From: an uncultured Prevotella sp.
GTDB taxonomy: Bacteria > Bacteroidota > Bacteroidia > Bacteroidales > Bacteroidaceae
Length of the DNA: 48,054 nucleotides
Direction of reading: 5' to 3'
NCBI GenBank assembly: GCA_905233985.1
Contig: CAJOFA010000015.1
Coordinates: 1-48,054, forward strand
Positions 7,340-15,537 of the stretch are shown here, piece after piece. Position 1 is the stretch's first letter; every line of letters begins with the position of its first letter. Below the pieces are notes generated by a model. It did not search any database. It had not been told where the DNA came from and was given only the letters and a program-made list of their open reading frames with translations. The position numbers and the translations under genes are program-made.

Positions 7340-8533
7340 ATGAAAGAAAAGCTACAGACATTGCTGGCTAAGCCCTTTTTCCACGACTACCGCACGTTGT
7401 TGGGGCTGTGGCTGCTGTTGGGGTTGGTGTCGGCCCTGACGAAGATGCACCATCATAATAACTTCCTGGTGTTCCGCGGTGCGTTCTGGCACACGTGGCA
7501 GCAGACGGCACTCTATGTGCCCTACCCCGAAGAATATACTGACACAAACCACTACGGGCCGCTGTTCTCCATGATTATCGCACTCTTCGCCGTCGTACCC
7601 GAGTGGCTGGGACTCATCCTGTGGTGTGTGGCGCTCGCGCTGTTCCTCTATGTGGCGGTGCGTCACTCCACAATGACAAAATATCAGCAGCTGTTCATCT
7701 TCTGGTTCTGTGCCCACGAGCTGCTGACGGCACTGTTCATGCAGCAGTTCAACATCGCCATTGCCGCCATCATCGTACTGGCGTTCTTCCTCATTGAGAA
7801 GGAGCGTGACGGAACGGCAGCGTTTTTCATTGTTCTGGGCATATTGACGAAGTTATACGGCGTGGTAGGACTCGCATTTTTCTTCTTCTCGAAACACAAG
7901 CTGCGCTTCGCGCTGTGGTTCTTTGCATGGTTGGCCGTACTCTTCGCGCTGCCTATGCTCATCAGCAGCCCTGACTATATCACAGGGCAGTATCAGGCTT
8001 GGCTCACCGACCTGGTGGAGAAGAACGGCGCGAACGCCAACGAGATAGCACAGAACATCTCGCTGTTGGGCATGACACACCGTGTGACAGGACTTGCGTT
8101 CAGCGACCTGTGGCTCATCGTTCCTGCGTTCCTGATGTTCCTCGTTCCCTACGTGCGTTTCTCACAATACAAACATGCAGGATTCCGTCAGACGCTATTG
8201 GCCTCGGTACTGATGTTCGTGGTGCTGTTCTCCACGGGTAGCGAGTCAAGTGGCTATATCATCCCCTTCGTGGGCATCGTCATCTGGTACACGGCAGCAC
8301 CCTGGAAACGAACGGGTTGGGACATTGCCCTGCTGGTTTTTGCCTTTGTGCTCAGCAGCTTGTCGCCCAGTGACCTGTTCCCTGCCTATCTGCGCAAGGA
8401 ATGGGTACAGCCCTACGCGCTGAAGGCACTGCCCGTCACCGTGATTTGGCTGAAGCTGTGTTGGGAGATGTGGACGAAAGACTATACCTTGCGAGGTGCG
8501 GAATCCACGAACTCGGAAAACGTGACAAACTGA
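7340..8533 (+). CDS. Polytopic membrane glycosyltransferase, GT87/DUF2029-like
   Basis: 397 residues with about ten hydrophobic segments, e.g. LLGLWLLLGLVSALTK, FSMIIALFAVVPEWLGLI, FALWFFAWLAVLFALPMLI and LLASVLMFVVLFSTGS. The first loop carries LYVPYPEEYTDTNHYGPLF, resembling the acidic loop of GT-C enzymes that take polyprenyl-phosphate sugars (DUF2029, mannosyltransferase type). The next in-frame Met is at residue 36, after the first membrane segment, so the ATG at 7340 is preferred although it leaves no room for a ribosome binding site after the tRNA. The 3' end overlaps the convergent deacetylase gene by 52 bases. With the deacetylase and GT4 genes it suggests cell-surface glycan synthesis. 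The fold is fairly sure, the substrate unknown. Confidence 0.75.
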   Translation: MKEKLQTLLAKPFFHDYRTLLGLWLLLGLVSALTKMHHHNNFLVFRGAFWHTWQQTALYVPYPEEYTDTNHYGPLFSMIIALFAVVPEWLGLILWCVALALFLYVAVRHSTMTKYQQLFIFWFCAHELLTALFMQQFNIAIAAIIVLAFFLIEKERDGTAAFFIVLGILTKLYGVVGLAFFFFSKHKLRFALWFFAWLAVLFALPMLISSPDYITGQYQAWLTDLVEKNGANANEIAQNISLLGMTHRVTGLAFSDLWLIVPAFLMFLVPYVRFSQYKHAGFRQTLLASVLMFVVLFSTGSESSGYIIPFVGIVIWYTAAPWKRTGWDIALLVFAFVLSSLSPSDLFPAYLRKEWVQPYALKALPVTVIWLKLCWEMWTKDYTLRGAESTNSENVTN

Positions 8534-9267
8534 TGGCCGTTGGCTTTCAGCATCTTGACAAAACGGTCAAGGCGCTGCACCATCTGCCGACCACTATGGT
8601 TCTTGATGATGAAGGGTATCTTGTATTCCGGATGCTCCTTCAGGTCGTAGAACTCCCACGGATGAAAATAGGTAACGAAATAGCCGTCGTGCTTCAATGT
8701 GCGGCGCACCAAAGCGTGATATAATCCTTCGGGCAGGTTATGCAGGGAAAGCCAGAACAGCGGGAAGCGCACCCACGGCGTCACAGAGGCAGGTATCTGC
8801 ATGACGTTACCCTTCATGAACCAGGTACGCGACTCGGACAGATGCATGTAACGGCCGGGAATGAATGCCGGATTGAGTGAAGAGTTGTAACGGTAGCCAG
8901 CCTTCTCTATCTCGGCATCGCTGACAGCAAACATGCGCGGCTGACGATAGCCGTACGCCGGCTGACCCGTCACGCTCTCGATGATTTGCTTTGACTCCGC
9001 GAAGTCTGTTGCCTTCGGCTGCCAGTGATCCACACCGTGACACGCCACCTCATGACCCTCGTCCATGATACGACGTAACATGTCGGGAGCCTGCCGTGCG
9101 TAGTTACCCGTACAGAAGAACGTGGCCTTCACGCCGTTCTTCTTCAGCACGTCAAGGATGCGGCACGTGCCTTCCACAGACACTTTCATGCTCTCCTCCA
9201 TACTGATGCTGACCCCATGCTCACGGGGCACGTCAAACTCTTCGGTATCAAAACTCAATAGAATCAT
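8482..9267 (-). CDS. Polysaccharide deacetylase (NodB-like, CE4)
   Basis: 261 residues from the ATG at 9267. The frame is open to a TTG at 9294, but that codon overlaps the -7 box at 9292-9299, so 9267 is the start. NodB features: ILLSFDTEEFDVP (catalytic Asp/metal motif), VKATFFCTGNYA, HEVACHGVDHW (metal His pair), GYRQPRMFAVSD (Arg-Pro motif), and YFHPWEFYDLKEHPEYKIP near the C-terminus. There is no signal peptide, so it may act on lipid-linked or cytosolic sugars. It would remove N-acetyl groups from a polysaccharide or its precursor. It is divergent from the GT4 gene, with interlocked promoters. Confidence 0.85.
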   Translation of the reverse strand: MILLSFDTEEFDVPREHGVSISMEESMKVSVEGTCRILDVLKKNGVKATFFCTGNYARQAPDMLRRIMDEGHEVACHGVDHWQPKATDFAESKQIIESVTGQPAYGYRQPRMFAVSDAEIEKAGYRYNSSLNPAFIPGRYMHLSESRTWFMKGNVMQIPASVTPWVRFPLFWLSLHNLPEGLYHALVRRTLKHDGYFVTYFHPWEFYDLKEHPEYKIPFIIKNHSGRQMVQRLDRFVKMLKANGHQFVTFSEFVDSAPRKV

Positions 9268-9291
9268 ATCACTTTTTTTGAAAACTCGTTG

Positions 9292-9299
9292 CAAAGTTA
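9292..9299 (-). promoter_or_regulatory. -7 box of the deacetylase gene
   Basis: TAACTTTG followed by CAAC on the minus strand. With the box at 9312-9319 it forms a near-perfect inverted repeat (GTTGCAAAGTTAC ... GTAACTTTGCAAC). Confidence 0.7.
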
Positions 9300-9311
9300 C
9301 AAAGAAAATCG

Positions 9312-9319
9312 TAACTTTG
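9312..9319 (+). promoter_or_regulatory. -7 box of the GT4 gene
   Basis: TAACTTTG ends only eight bases before the ATG at 9328, so the transcript would be leaderless or nearly so. Confidence 0.7.
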
Positions 9320-9327
9320 CAACGATT

Positions 9328-10494
9328 ATGGCAAAAACTATCATCGGCTTCGACGCCAAACGCATTGTGCGCAACGGCACAGGGCTGGGCAGCTACGGAC
9401 GGACGCTGGTCAACGACCTCGCTGTGGCAGGTGCCGGAAACCTAAGCCTGCGGCTCTATGCGCCCGATGCCGGGCGTGACGAACTGCGTACACAGATTGC
9501 GGAGAGTGCCTATGTGACATCCTGCTATCCCCAGCGCAACCGATTCTTCCCTCTTAACTCTTCACTCTTCACTTCCCTCTGGCGCAGCCGCGGCATCGTC
9601 AATGACCTGCTGCGAGATGGTGTGCAGCTCTATCACGGGCTTTCGGGTGAGCTGCCGCAAGGACTGCGTAAGGCAGGCATCCGCAGCGTGGTGACCATCC
9701 ACGACCTCATCTTCCTGCGCCATCCGGAATATTACCACTGGCTTGACACGAAAATCTATGCGTGGAAGTTCCGCAAGACCATCCAGGAGGCCGACCACAT
9801 CATCGCCATCAGCGAGTGTACCAAGCGTGACATCATAGAGCTGGGCGGTGTCAGCGAAGACAAGATAACGGTGATATACCAAAGCTTTGCCAGTAGGTTT
9901 AAGGAGACGTCCGCGAAGCGCCTGAGCACCAACGGAGCGCAAGAAGGTGCGAGGTGCGAGGGGCAAGGTGCGAGGTACATCCTCTCCGTCGGTACCATCG
10001 AGGAGCGCAAGAACACGCTGTTGGCTGTGAAGGCGCTGCAGCATCTGCCCGAAGAACTTTCGTTAGTGCTGGTGGGACGTCCCACGAAATATGCCGAGAC
10101 CATCAGACAGTATGCTGCCAAGCACGGACTTGCAAAGCGGGTAAAACTGCTGCACGGGGTGAGCGATGAGGAACTGCCCCGCCTGTATGCCGGTGCTGAG
10201 GCGTTTGTCTATCCCTCACGCTATGAGGGTTTCGGCATCCCAATCATCGAGGCCATTGCTATGGGACTTCCCGTCGTTGCCTGCACCGGCTCTTGCTTAG
10301 AGGAAGCCGGAGGCCCTGACTCGCTGTATGTGGATGCCGACGATGCCGAGGGGCTGGCAGCAGCGATGCAACAGGTGCTCCGTGGAGCCGCCGGACGTGA
10401 GGAGCGCATCACCCGCAGCCGTGAATATATCCGGCGCTTCGAGGGCAATGATGTCGCCCGACAAGTGATAGATGTCTATCGGAAACTTCTTTAA
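9328..10494 (+). CDS. Glycosyltransferase family 4
   Basis: 388 residues from MAKTIIGFDAKRIV. An earlier in-frame start at 9289 lies upstream of the promoter and is rejected. The GT-B fold is seen in VTIHDLIFLRHPEYY, ADHIIAISECTKRDII, YILSVGTIEERKN (start of the nucleotide-sugar domain), LYAGAEAFVYPSRYEGFGIPIIEAIAMG (the GT4 E-x7-E region) and PVVACTGSCLEEAGG. It transfers a sugar from a nucleotide donor in the cytoplasm. Two segments look inserted: PLNSSLFTSL (about residues 75-84) and NGAQEGARCEGQGARY (about 199-214), both encoded by word-like repeat DNA at positions where relatives should be shorter. Acceptor unknown. Confidence 0.88.
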   Translation: MAKTIIGFDAKRIVRNGTGLGSYGRTLVNDLAVAGAGNLSLRLYAPDAGRDELRTQIAESAYVTSCYPQRNRFFPLNSSLFTSLWRSRGIVNDLLRDGVQLYHGLSGELPQGLRKAGIRSVVTIHDLIFLRHPEYYHWLDTKIYAWKFRKTIQEADHIIAISECTKRDIIELGGVSEDKITVIYQSFASRFKETSAKRLSTNGAQEGARCEGQGARYILSVGTIEERKNTLLAVKALQHLPEELSLVLVGRPTKYAETIRQYAAKHGLAKRVKLLHGVSDEELPRLYAGAEAFVYPSRYEGFGIPIIEAIAMGLPVVACTGSCLEEAGGPDSLYVDADDAEGLAAAMQQVLRGAAGREERITRSREYIRRFEGNDVARQVIDVYRKLL

Positions 10495-10573
10495 CAAACC
10501 CTTGCGGAATGAAAAAGATGCTAAAATACCGAACAAATACAGAGCATAGATAACGGATTATGGATTTTTTTTG

Positions 10574-10581
10574 TACCTTTG
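10574..10581 (+). promoter_or_regulatory. -7 box of the DUF4294 gene
   Basis: TACCTTTG followed by CCGCC, 46 bases before the ATG at 10628. Confidence 0.65.
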
Positions 10582-10627
10582 CCGCCCGGACAGTAAAGGA
10601 AGAAAAAAGTCTGTTGACTATTGAGAG

Positions 10628-11260
10628 ATGACAAGACGACTGATAGCCATACTGATGTTATGCACCTGTGCCGTTGCTGTGATGGCACAGAAAGATGAGC
10701 GTGCGACGGCCAATGCCGCTGCACTCGCCGACCCGAAGTTCGTGCCGCTGGTCAAGGTGGGCAAGGTCATGGAGGGCAGCGACTCCATTCAGTATATGGA
10801 GATGAGCAACGTCTATGTCTATCCTGAGCTGGTCTTTCAGAACAAGAAACAGCAGCAGTCGTATTTGCGGTTGGTCAAGAACGTGAAGACCGTACTACCC
10901 ATCGCCAAAGAGGTTCGCGCCGTTCTCATTGAGACGGCAGAATACTTAGAGACGCTACCCACCGAGGAGGAGAAGAATGCTCACATCAAACGGGTAGAGA
11001 AAAGCATCATGGCGCAGTATAAGCCACGCATGAAGAAGCTGACCTACTCACAGGGTAAGCTGCTCATCAAGCTGGTCAACCGCGAGTGCAACTCGTCAGC
11101 CTATGAGATGATTAAGGCGTTCTTCGGACCTATCCGCTCGGGCTTCTACCAAGCCTTTGCATGGATTTACGGCGCAAGCCTGAAAAAGGAGTACGACCCC
11201 GAGGGCACCGACAAGCTGACGGAGCGTGTGGTGCTAATGGTGGAGGCAGGACAATTATAA
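10628..11260 (+). CDS. DUF4294 family protein
   Basis: 210 residues with a signal peptide (MTRRLIAILMLCTCAVAVMAQ). The rest matches my recollection of the Bacteroidota-specific DUF4294 family: SIQYMEMSNVYVYPELVF, a basic/acidic helical region (LVKNVKTVLPIAKEVRAVLIE, EKNAHIKRVEKSIMAQYKP), then GKLLIKLVNRECNSSAYEMI and FFGPIRSGFYQAFAWIYGASLK. It is periplasmic or outer-membrane associated with no known activity. The gene is followed after 18 bases by the M28 lipoprotein gene, so the two are probably cotranscribed. Confidence 0.8.
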   Translation: MTRRLIAILMLCTCAVAVMAQKDERATANAAALADPKFVPLVKVGKVMEGSDSIQYMEMSNVYVYPELVFQNKKQQQSYLRLVKNVKTVLPIAKEVRAVLIETAEYLETLPTEEEKNAHIKRVEKSIMAQYKPRMKKLTYSQGKLLIKLVNRECNSSAYEMIKAFFGPIRSGFYQAFAWIYGASLKKEYDPEGTDKLTERVVLMVEAGQL

Positions 11261-11278
11261 AAACAAATACATAGAGAG

Positions 11279-12277
11279 ATGCGATATACATTATTATATA
11301 TAGGAGCACTACTCCTGATGCTTTGCAGTTGCAAGGGCACAAAACCCACCAACAACAATACGGAAGCAGCCCTCAAGGGCCCGCAGTTTCAGGAAGACTC
11401 GGCATACGCTTTCTGCGCTGCCCAGTGTAAGTTCGGGCCACGTACGATGAACAGCACGGCGCACGACAACTGTGCCGCTTGGATCAAACAGCAGTTTGAA
11501 CAGTATGGCTGTACCGTAGATATGCAGCAAGCCACCGTACACGGCTATGACGGCACCCCGCTGCGCGCCACGAACATCATTGCCCATACCCACCGCAAAG
11601 CCTCGCAGGAGCGTGAGGTCATCCTCATCTGCGCCCATTGGGACAGCCGTCCCTGGGCAGACAACGACCCCGACTCCACAAACTGGCACAAGCCCGTAAT
11701 GGCAGCCAACGACGGCGCCAGTGGCGTAGCGGTTATGCTGGAACTGGCACGTCTCATTCAGCAGAACGACAGCCTTGGCGTTGATGTGGACTTCGTGTGC
11801 TTTGATGCCGAGGATTGGGGTATTCCCCAATGGAGTACGGCTGAGGACAACGGCAACTCATGGGCGCTTGGTTCACAACACTGGGCAGCGGAACATGCAA
11901 AATCAGCCAACAAGACAAGCTACCGTTATGGCATCCTGCTCGATATGGTGGGCGGACAGGGAGCACGTTTCTATCAAGAGCGCTTGTCCATGCAATATGC
12001 GCAAATGGTGGTTGACCACGTGTGGCAAGCAGCGCAGACAGCTGGCTACAGCAGTTTCTTCCCGACCGAGCCGGGCGGTGGCATCACCGATGACCACGTG
12101 CCCGTGAACGATGTTGCCCTCATTCCCTGCATTGACATCATTTCCTATTATCCCGACTGTCAGCAGAGCACTTTCGGCCCAACGTGGCACACCGTAGCAG
12201 ATGACATGCAGCATATCGACCGTCTGACGCTCAAGGCCGTCGGTCAAACGCTGGTACAGGTGCTGTACAGCGAGTAA
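11279..12277 (+). CDS. M28-family zinc lipoprotein, glutaminyl-peptide cyclotransferase-like
   Basis: 332 residues. The lipoprotein signal MRYTLLYIGALLLMLCSC has lipobox LMLCSC. The M28/QC fold is marked by VILICAHWDSRPWAD (zinc His/Asp), MAANDGASGVAVMLELARLI (zinc Asp), VDFVCFDAEDWG (catalytic Glu-Asp), and DHVPVNDVALIPCIDII with a late WHTVADDMQHID (zinc His). The FDAEDWG motif and size agree with bacterial type I glutaminyl cyclases such as that of Porphyromonas gingivalis, which cyclise N-terminal Gln of exported proteins to pyroglutamate. An aminopeptidase role is the alternative. Its stop codon directly abuts the stop of the convergent PQQ gene. Confidence 0.82.
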   Translation: MRYTLLYIGALLLMLCSCKGTKPTNNNTEAALKGPQFQEDSAYAFCAAQCKFGPRTMNSTAHDNCAAWIKQQFEQYGCTVDMQQATVHGYDGTPLRATNIIAHTHRKASQEREVILICAHWDSRPWADNDPDSTNWHKPVMAANDGASGVAVMLELARLIQQNDSLGVDVDFVCFDAEDWGIPQWSTAEDNGNSWALGSQHWAAEHAKSANKTSYRYGILLDMVGGQGARFYQERLSMQYAQMVVDHVWQAAQTAGYSSFFPTEPGGGITDDHVPVNDVALIPCIDIISYYPDCQQSTFGPTWHTVADDMQHIDRLTLKAVGQTLVQVLYSE

Positions 12278-13864
12278 TTACTTAATCACAAACTTATAAA
12301 TCTTTCCGCCACGACAACCGACAACTGCGGTGTTTCCGACGGCAATGGGTGACGACTCAAAGTTGGAACCCATACATGTTTGACATACCACTTTGCCCGT
12401 CTTTCCTTGTACAAGACGTACATTACCTGCTGCATCACAAGCCAGCACAAAGAGCTCGTTATTCTCGTTGAGGAACGGAATGGGCGACGACCAGGCAAAC
12501 TCCTTATAATTAACAGCGTAGCGGATGGTTCCGTCAGCGGTACTCAGCGCCATAAGTTGTCCCATCACATGATCAGCTCCGTTACGGCAAAGATTCACAA
12601 ACACCAAGTCGGTGCAGTCGCCGAGGCCAAGCAGCGGTGTGGAGTACATGCCGCCGTCAAGCGACTTCCCCGTCAGTTCCACACGCTTGCACGGTATCTG
12701 CCGCTCCCAGACGCGTGTGCCGTTAAGCCCGTTGAGCTTAACAAAATAGCAGATACCCTCTTCACCCTGCCGATCTACCTCACAGGCAGTATAGACGTAT
12801 GGCACGCCGTCCTCCTCGCGGCACACAACCGTGCCGTCTGAGTCATCGTGATTGTCATAGTACCACACGGGACGCATGGTGTTGAGGTTCACGCAGATGA
12901 TGTTGCCGTGATTGTCGCCGAAATAACCATAGTTACGATAGACACAGAGGCACGACTCGATGCCAGGTGCCACGCCACGTACTCGATAGCGCATTACGCT
13001 GACACGACGCAGCTCACCCTGTCGGCGCTCGTACTTATAGAGTGTGCCGTTCTCACCGGGCCAGAACAGATAGCCGCCCACAACGACAGGCGACGAGTCG
13101 AAAGCACTCCAGTTACGCCATGCCTTCGGGTCAGGACCGAAATAGAAGGTGCGCTGATGCTTCAGCAGGTCAAAGGCCTCGCAGCCCATAGCACCACCCT
13201 TGCGGGCAACGCCCTGACCGACATAGAGGTTCATGAAATCGGGGTCGAGCGACGGCGTGCCTTTGATGACATTGCCTAAGTCAAGCTTCTGACGCGACAG
13301 TTTGCCCGTCTCAAAATTAATGAAGTAGCCTTTGCCGCATAGCGACGCCACAAACAGCTCCTCACGTCCGAAGTCAGCCGTCAGAGCCCCTGACGAACGG
13401 AACGCCTGCATCTCCTCGTCTGTCCATTTCGCATAGAGCGGCTGTCCGGTCCATCCCGTACCGCCCCCCCAGACGCCATGCGATGTGTGCGTCGTATCCC
13501 TGTCGGTGGAGAACTCCCACGCTACCTCTATCGTTGTCGGTGTGCCCTGCACACGTCCGCCGAAGTCTGCGTTACGCATCAGGTTCTTACGGAATGTCAT
13601 CACACGGCAACTATCATCATAACGGTCATCAAGGTCACGCAATGGGGTAGCTACGGAGTCGGTGTTCTCCACCACATACTTCACCGCATCGGCAGAGGCA
13701 AAGGCCGTATCGGGCAACATCAACTGCTCTATCGGCACCTGCACGACCGCCGTTGAGTCATTATAGCTGCCTTGTCTGCCCCGCCGTCCACAGCCTGTCA
13801 GCAAGACCAATGCTATCAGTGCTATAAAAGTCGTATGCATGAAAAGACTTTCTTTTTCCTTCAT
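12278..13864 (-). CDS. PQQ-propeller-like lipoprotein
   Basis: 528 residues. The lipoprotein signal is probably best read from the Met at 13840 (MHTTFIALIALVLLTGCG), nine residues into the longest frame. The remainder is made of beta-propeller blades of the PQQ-like type, e.g. GKGYFINFETGKLSRQKLDLG, GYLFWPGENGTLYKYERRQGE, GYFGDNHGNIICVNLNTMRPVW and a last blade GNTAVVGCRGGKIYKF. It is probably a surface or periplasmic binding protein; there is no evidence for PQQ enzymatic residues. It is the last gene of the operon kinase-rbfA-permease-PQQ, 41 bases after the permease. Confidence 0.78.
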   Translation of the reverse strand: MKEKESLFMHTTFIALIALVLLTGCGRRGRQGSYNDSTAVVQVPIEQLMLPDTAFASADAVKYVVENTDSVATPLRDLDDRYDDSCRVMTFRKNLMRNADFGGRVQGTPTTIEVAWEFSTDRDTTHTSHGVWGGGTGWTGQPLYAKWTDEEMQAFRSSGALTADFGREELFVASLCGKGYFINFETGKLSRQKLDLGNVIKGTPSLDPDFMNLYVGQGVARKGGAMGCEAFDLLKHQRTFYFGPDPKAWRNWSAFDSSPVVVGGYLFWPGENGTLYKYERRQGELRRVSVMRYRVRGVAPGIESCLCVYRNYGYFGDNHGNIICVNLNTMRPVWYYDNHDDSDGTVVCREEDGVPYVYTACEVDRQGEEGICYFVKLNGLNGTRVWERQIPCKRVELTGKSLDGGMYSTPLLGLGDCTDLVFVNLCRNGADHVMGQLMALSTADGTIRYAVNYKEFAWSSPIPFLNENNELFVLACDAAGNVRLVQGKTGKVVCQTCMGSNFESSPIAVGNTAVVGCRGGKIYKFVIK

Positions 13865-13905
13865 CTATGATTATCTTATTGTTTACGAATCCGTTATCTT
13901 TTGAG

Positions 13906-15156
13906 TCACAGCAACCGCTTGGCGAAGTAGTGCACGGGATACCAGACAGCGAGGAAGCCGACGGCAAGGACAGTGAGGAAAATGATGACAATGTCCCAAG
14001 GATGGACGCTGACGGGATAGGCATTGATGACAAAGGTTCCCGTGGAGGAGCCAAGTGCCACGATGCCGTAGGTCTGCTGAAGCCAGCAGAGGAACAGCCC
14101 CAAAGCGATACCGATGACAGCACCAATGGCTGATATCATACGTCCCTCGAAGAGGAAGATACGGACTATCTGCCGGTCGCTGGCACCGAGGTTACGCAGC
14201 GTCACTACATCATCCTTCTTATCGACAATGAGCATAGAGAGCGAACCGATGATGTTGAAACATGCCACAATGAGGATGAAAGTGAGGAAGATGTAAGCGA
14301 TGAACTTCTCTATCTTCATAATCTTGAACGTGTCGTCCTGCTGCTCATAGCGGTCACGCACGACATATTTCGTACCTGCTATGTCCTTGATGTGAGTCTT
14401 GACGGCATCAATATCACTGCCAGGCTTCAGCCGCAGTTCCAGCGAGGAGAGCATTCCCTGCTGGTCGAAGATACGACGGGCGAAGCCAATGCTGGTGAGG
14501 ATGTACTTTCGGTCGTACTTAACCTGCTTGACACAGAACAGCGCACTAGGGGAATAGAGTTCGTCGATGATAAAGCCTTCTGTGGGATTGGCTATATTCA
14601 GTTGTCCCTCACGACGCGGAGCATATATCTGCATGGGGCCGACGAAGGTATAACCCATGCCAAGGTCACCGGCTATGCCGATGCCGACGATGCCATACTC
14701 CAAGTCTGCAGCATGAAGCACGAACTTGTCCTTCAAATCAGGGTTGTCTGTCGAACCGTCAACAAGAATCTCCGTGATATGTGTCAGTTGGCTGAAGTTA
14801 TCTTCAACACCTTTGACGGTTACCATAGCCTGATGGTTGCGATAGACAGCGAGCGCCTGATCCTCCACACACTCGGTGGCGACATCAATCTCAGGCAACT
14901 GACGTATCTCGGTCAGCAGCGGGTCGTCGGCTGGTGCCGTCTTGCCCTTGGCAGGTGTTATCTTCAGCTGAGGGTCGAAGGCGGTGAAGTAAGATGCCAC
15001 GAGGTCATGAAAGCCGTTGAACACGCTGAGTGTGATGACCAGCGCCATCGTTGCAACAGCCACACCGACAATGCTCACGCCACTGATGATATTGATGGCA
15101 TGAGTGGACTTGCGAGAAAAGAGATACCGACGGGCGATAAAAAACGGAAAGTTCAT
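13906..15156 (-). CDS. FtsX/LolE-like ABC transporter permease
   Basis: 416 residues. The topology is that of LolC/LolE: one N-terminal membrane segment after FFIARRYLFSRKSTHAINIISGVSIVGVAVATMALVIT-like sequence, a large periplasmic domain (about 45-270), and three C-terminal segments (FIAYIFLTFILIVACFNIIG, ISAIGAVIGIALGLFLCWL, IVIIFLTVLAVGFLAVWYPV). LolC/E extract lipoproteins from the inner membrane for outer-membrane delivery. No ATPase or second permease adjoins it, so the partner genes are elsewhere and other FtsX-family roles are possible. It starts five bases after rbfA ends, hence is translationally close. Confidence 0.85.
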   Translation of the reverse strand: MNFPFFIARRYLFSRKSTHAINIISGVSIVGVAVATMALVITLSVFNGFHDLVASYFTAFDPQLKITPAKGKTAPADDPLLTEIRQLPEIDVATECVEDQALAVYRNHQAMVTVKGVEDNFSQLTHITEILVDGSTDNPDLKDKFVLHAADLEYGIVGIGIAGDLGMGYTFVGPMQIYAPRREGQLNIANPTEGFIIDELYSPSALFCVKQVKYDRKYILTSIGFARRIFDQQGMLSSLELRLKPGSDIDAVKTHIKDIAGTKYVVRDRYEQQDDTFKIMKIEKFIAYIFLTFILIVACFNIIGSLSMLIVDKKDDVVTLRNLGASDRQIVRIFLFEGRMISAIGAVIGIALGLFLCWLQQTYGIVALGSSTGTFVINAYPVSVHPWDIVIIFLTVLAVGFLAVWYPVHYFAKRLL

Positions 15157-15161
15157 GTTGC

Positions 15162-15497
15162 CTACTTTTTCAGCAATTCATCGATGTGTTCGATATAGTC
15201 CAAACTATCATCCTGGAAGAAGCGCAACTCAGGAATGATGCGCAGCTGATGGCGCACACGGGTTCCCAGCTCGTAGCGTATGGACTTCTCGTTGGCGGTG
15301 ATGTTACGCAGCAGCGTCTCGGCCTTCTCACTGGGGAAGATGCTGAGATAGGCTGTGCAGATGCTGAGGTCGGGACTTATCTTGACACGCGTCACACTTA
15401 CCATCGTGCCATGTGTGGCACGTGTCTGCTGCTGGAAGATGATGCTCAACTCCTTCTGTAGCAGGCGTGCAATCTTGTTTTGTCTTGTTTCTTGCAT
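15162..15497 (-). CDS. rbfA: Ribosome-binding factor A
   Basis: 111 residues from MQETRQNKIARLLQKELS; the open frame runs on upstream to 15914, but only as an artefact overlapping the kinase gene. RbfA features: the N-terminal helix, ATHGTMVSVTRVKISPDLSICTAYLSIFP, and the C-terminal VRHQLRIIPELRFFQDDSLDYIEHIDELL. It binds the 30S subunit and helps mature the 5' end of 16S rRNA, important in the cold. It sits in an operon with a nucleoside kinase and a LolE-like permease. The 40 bases before it hold the repeated words TGTAATC and CGTAATC. Confidence 0.95.
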   Translation of the reverse strand: MQETRQNKIARLLQKELSIIFQQQTRATHGTMVSVTRVKISPDLSICTAYLSIFPSEKAETLLRNITANEKSIRYELGTRVRHQLRIIPELRFFQDDSLDYIEHIDELLKK

Positions 15498-15537
15498 ATC
15501 TTTAATCTGTTTTCTGTAATCCGTAATCTGTAATCCC

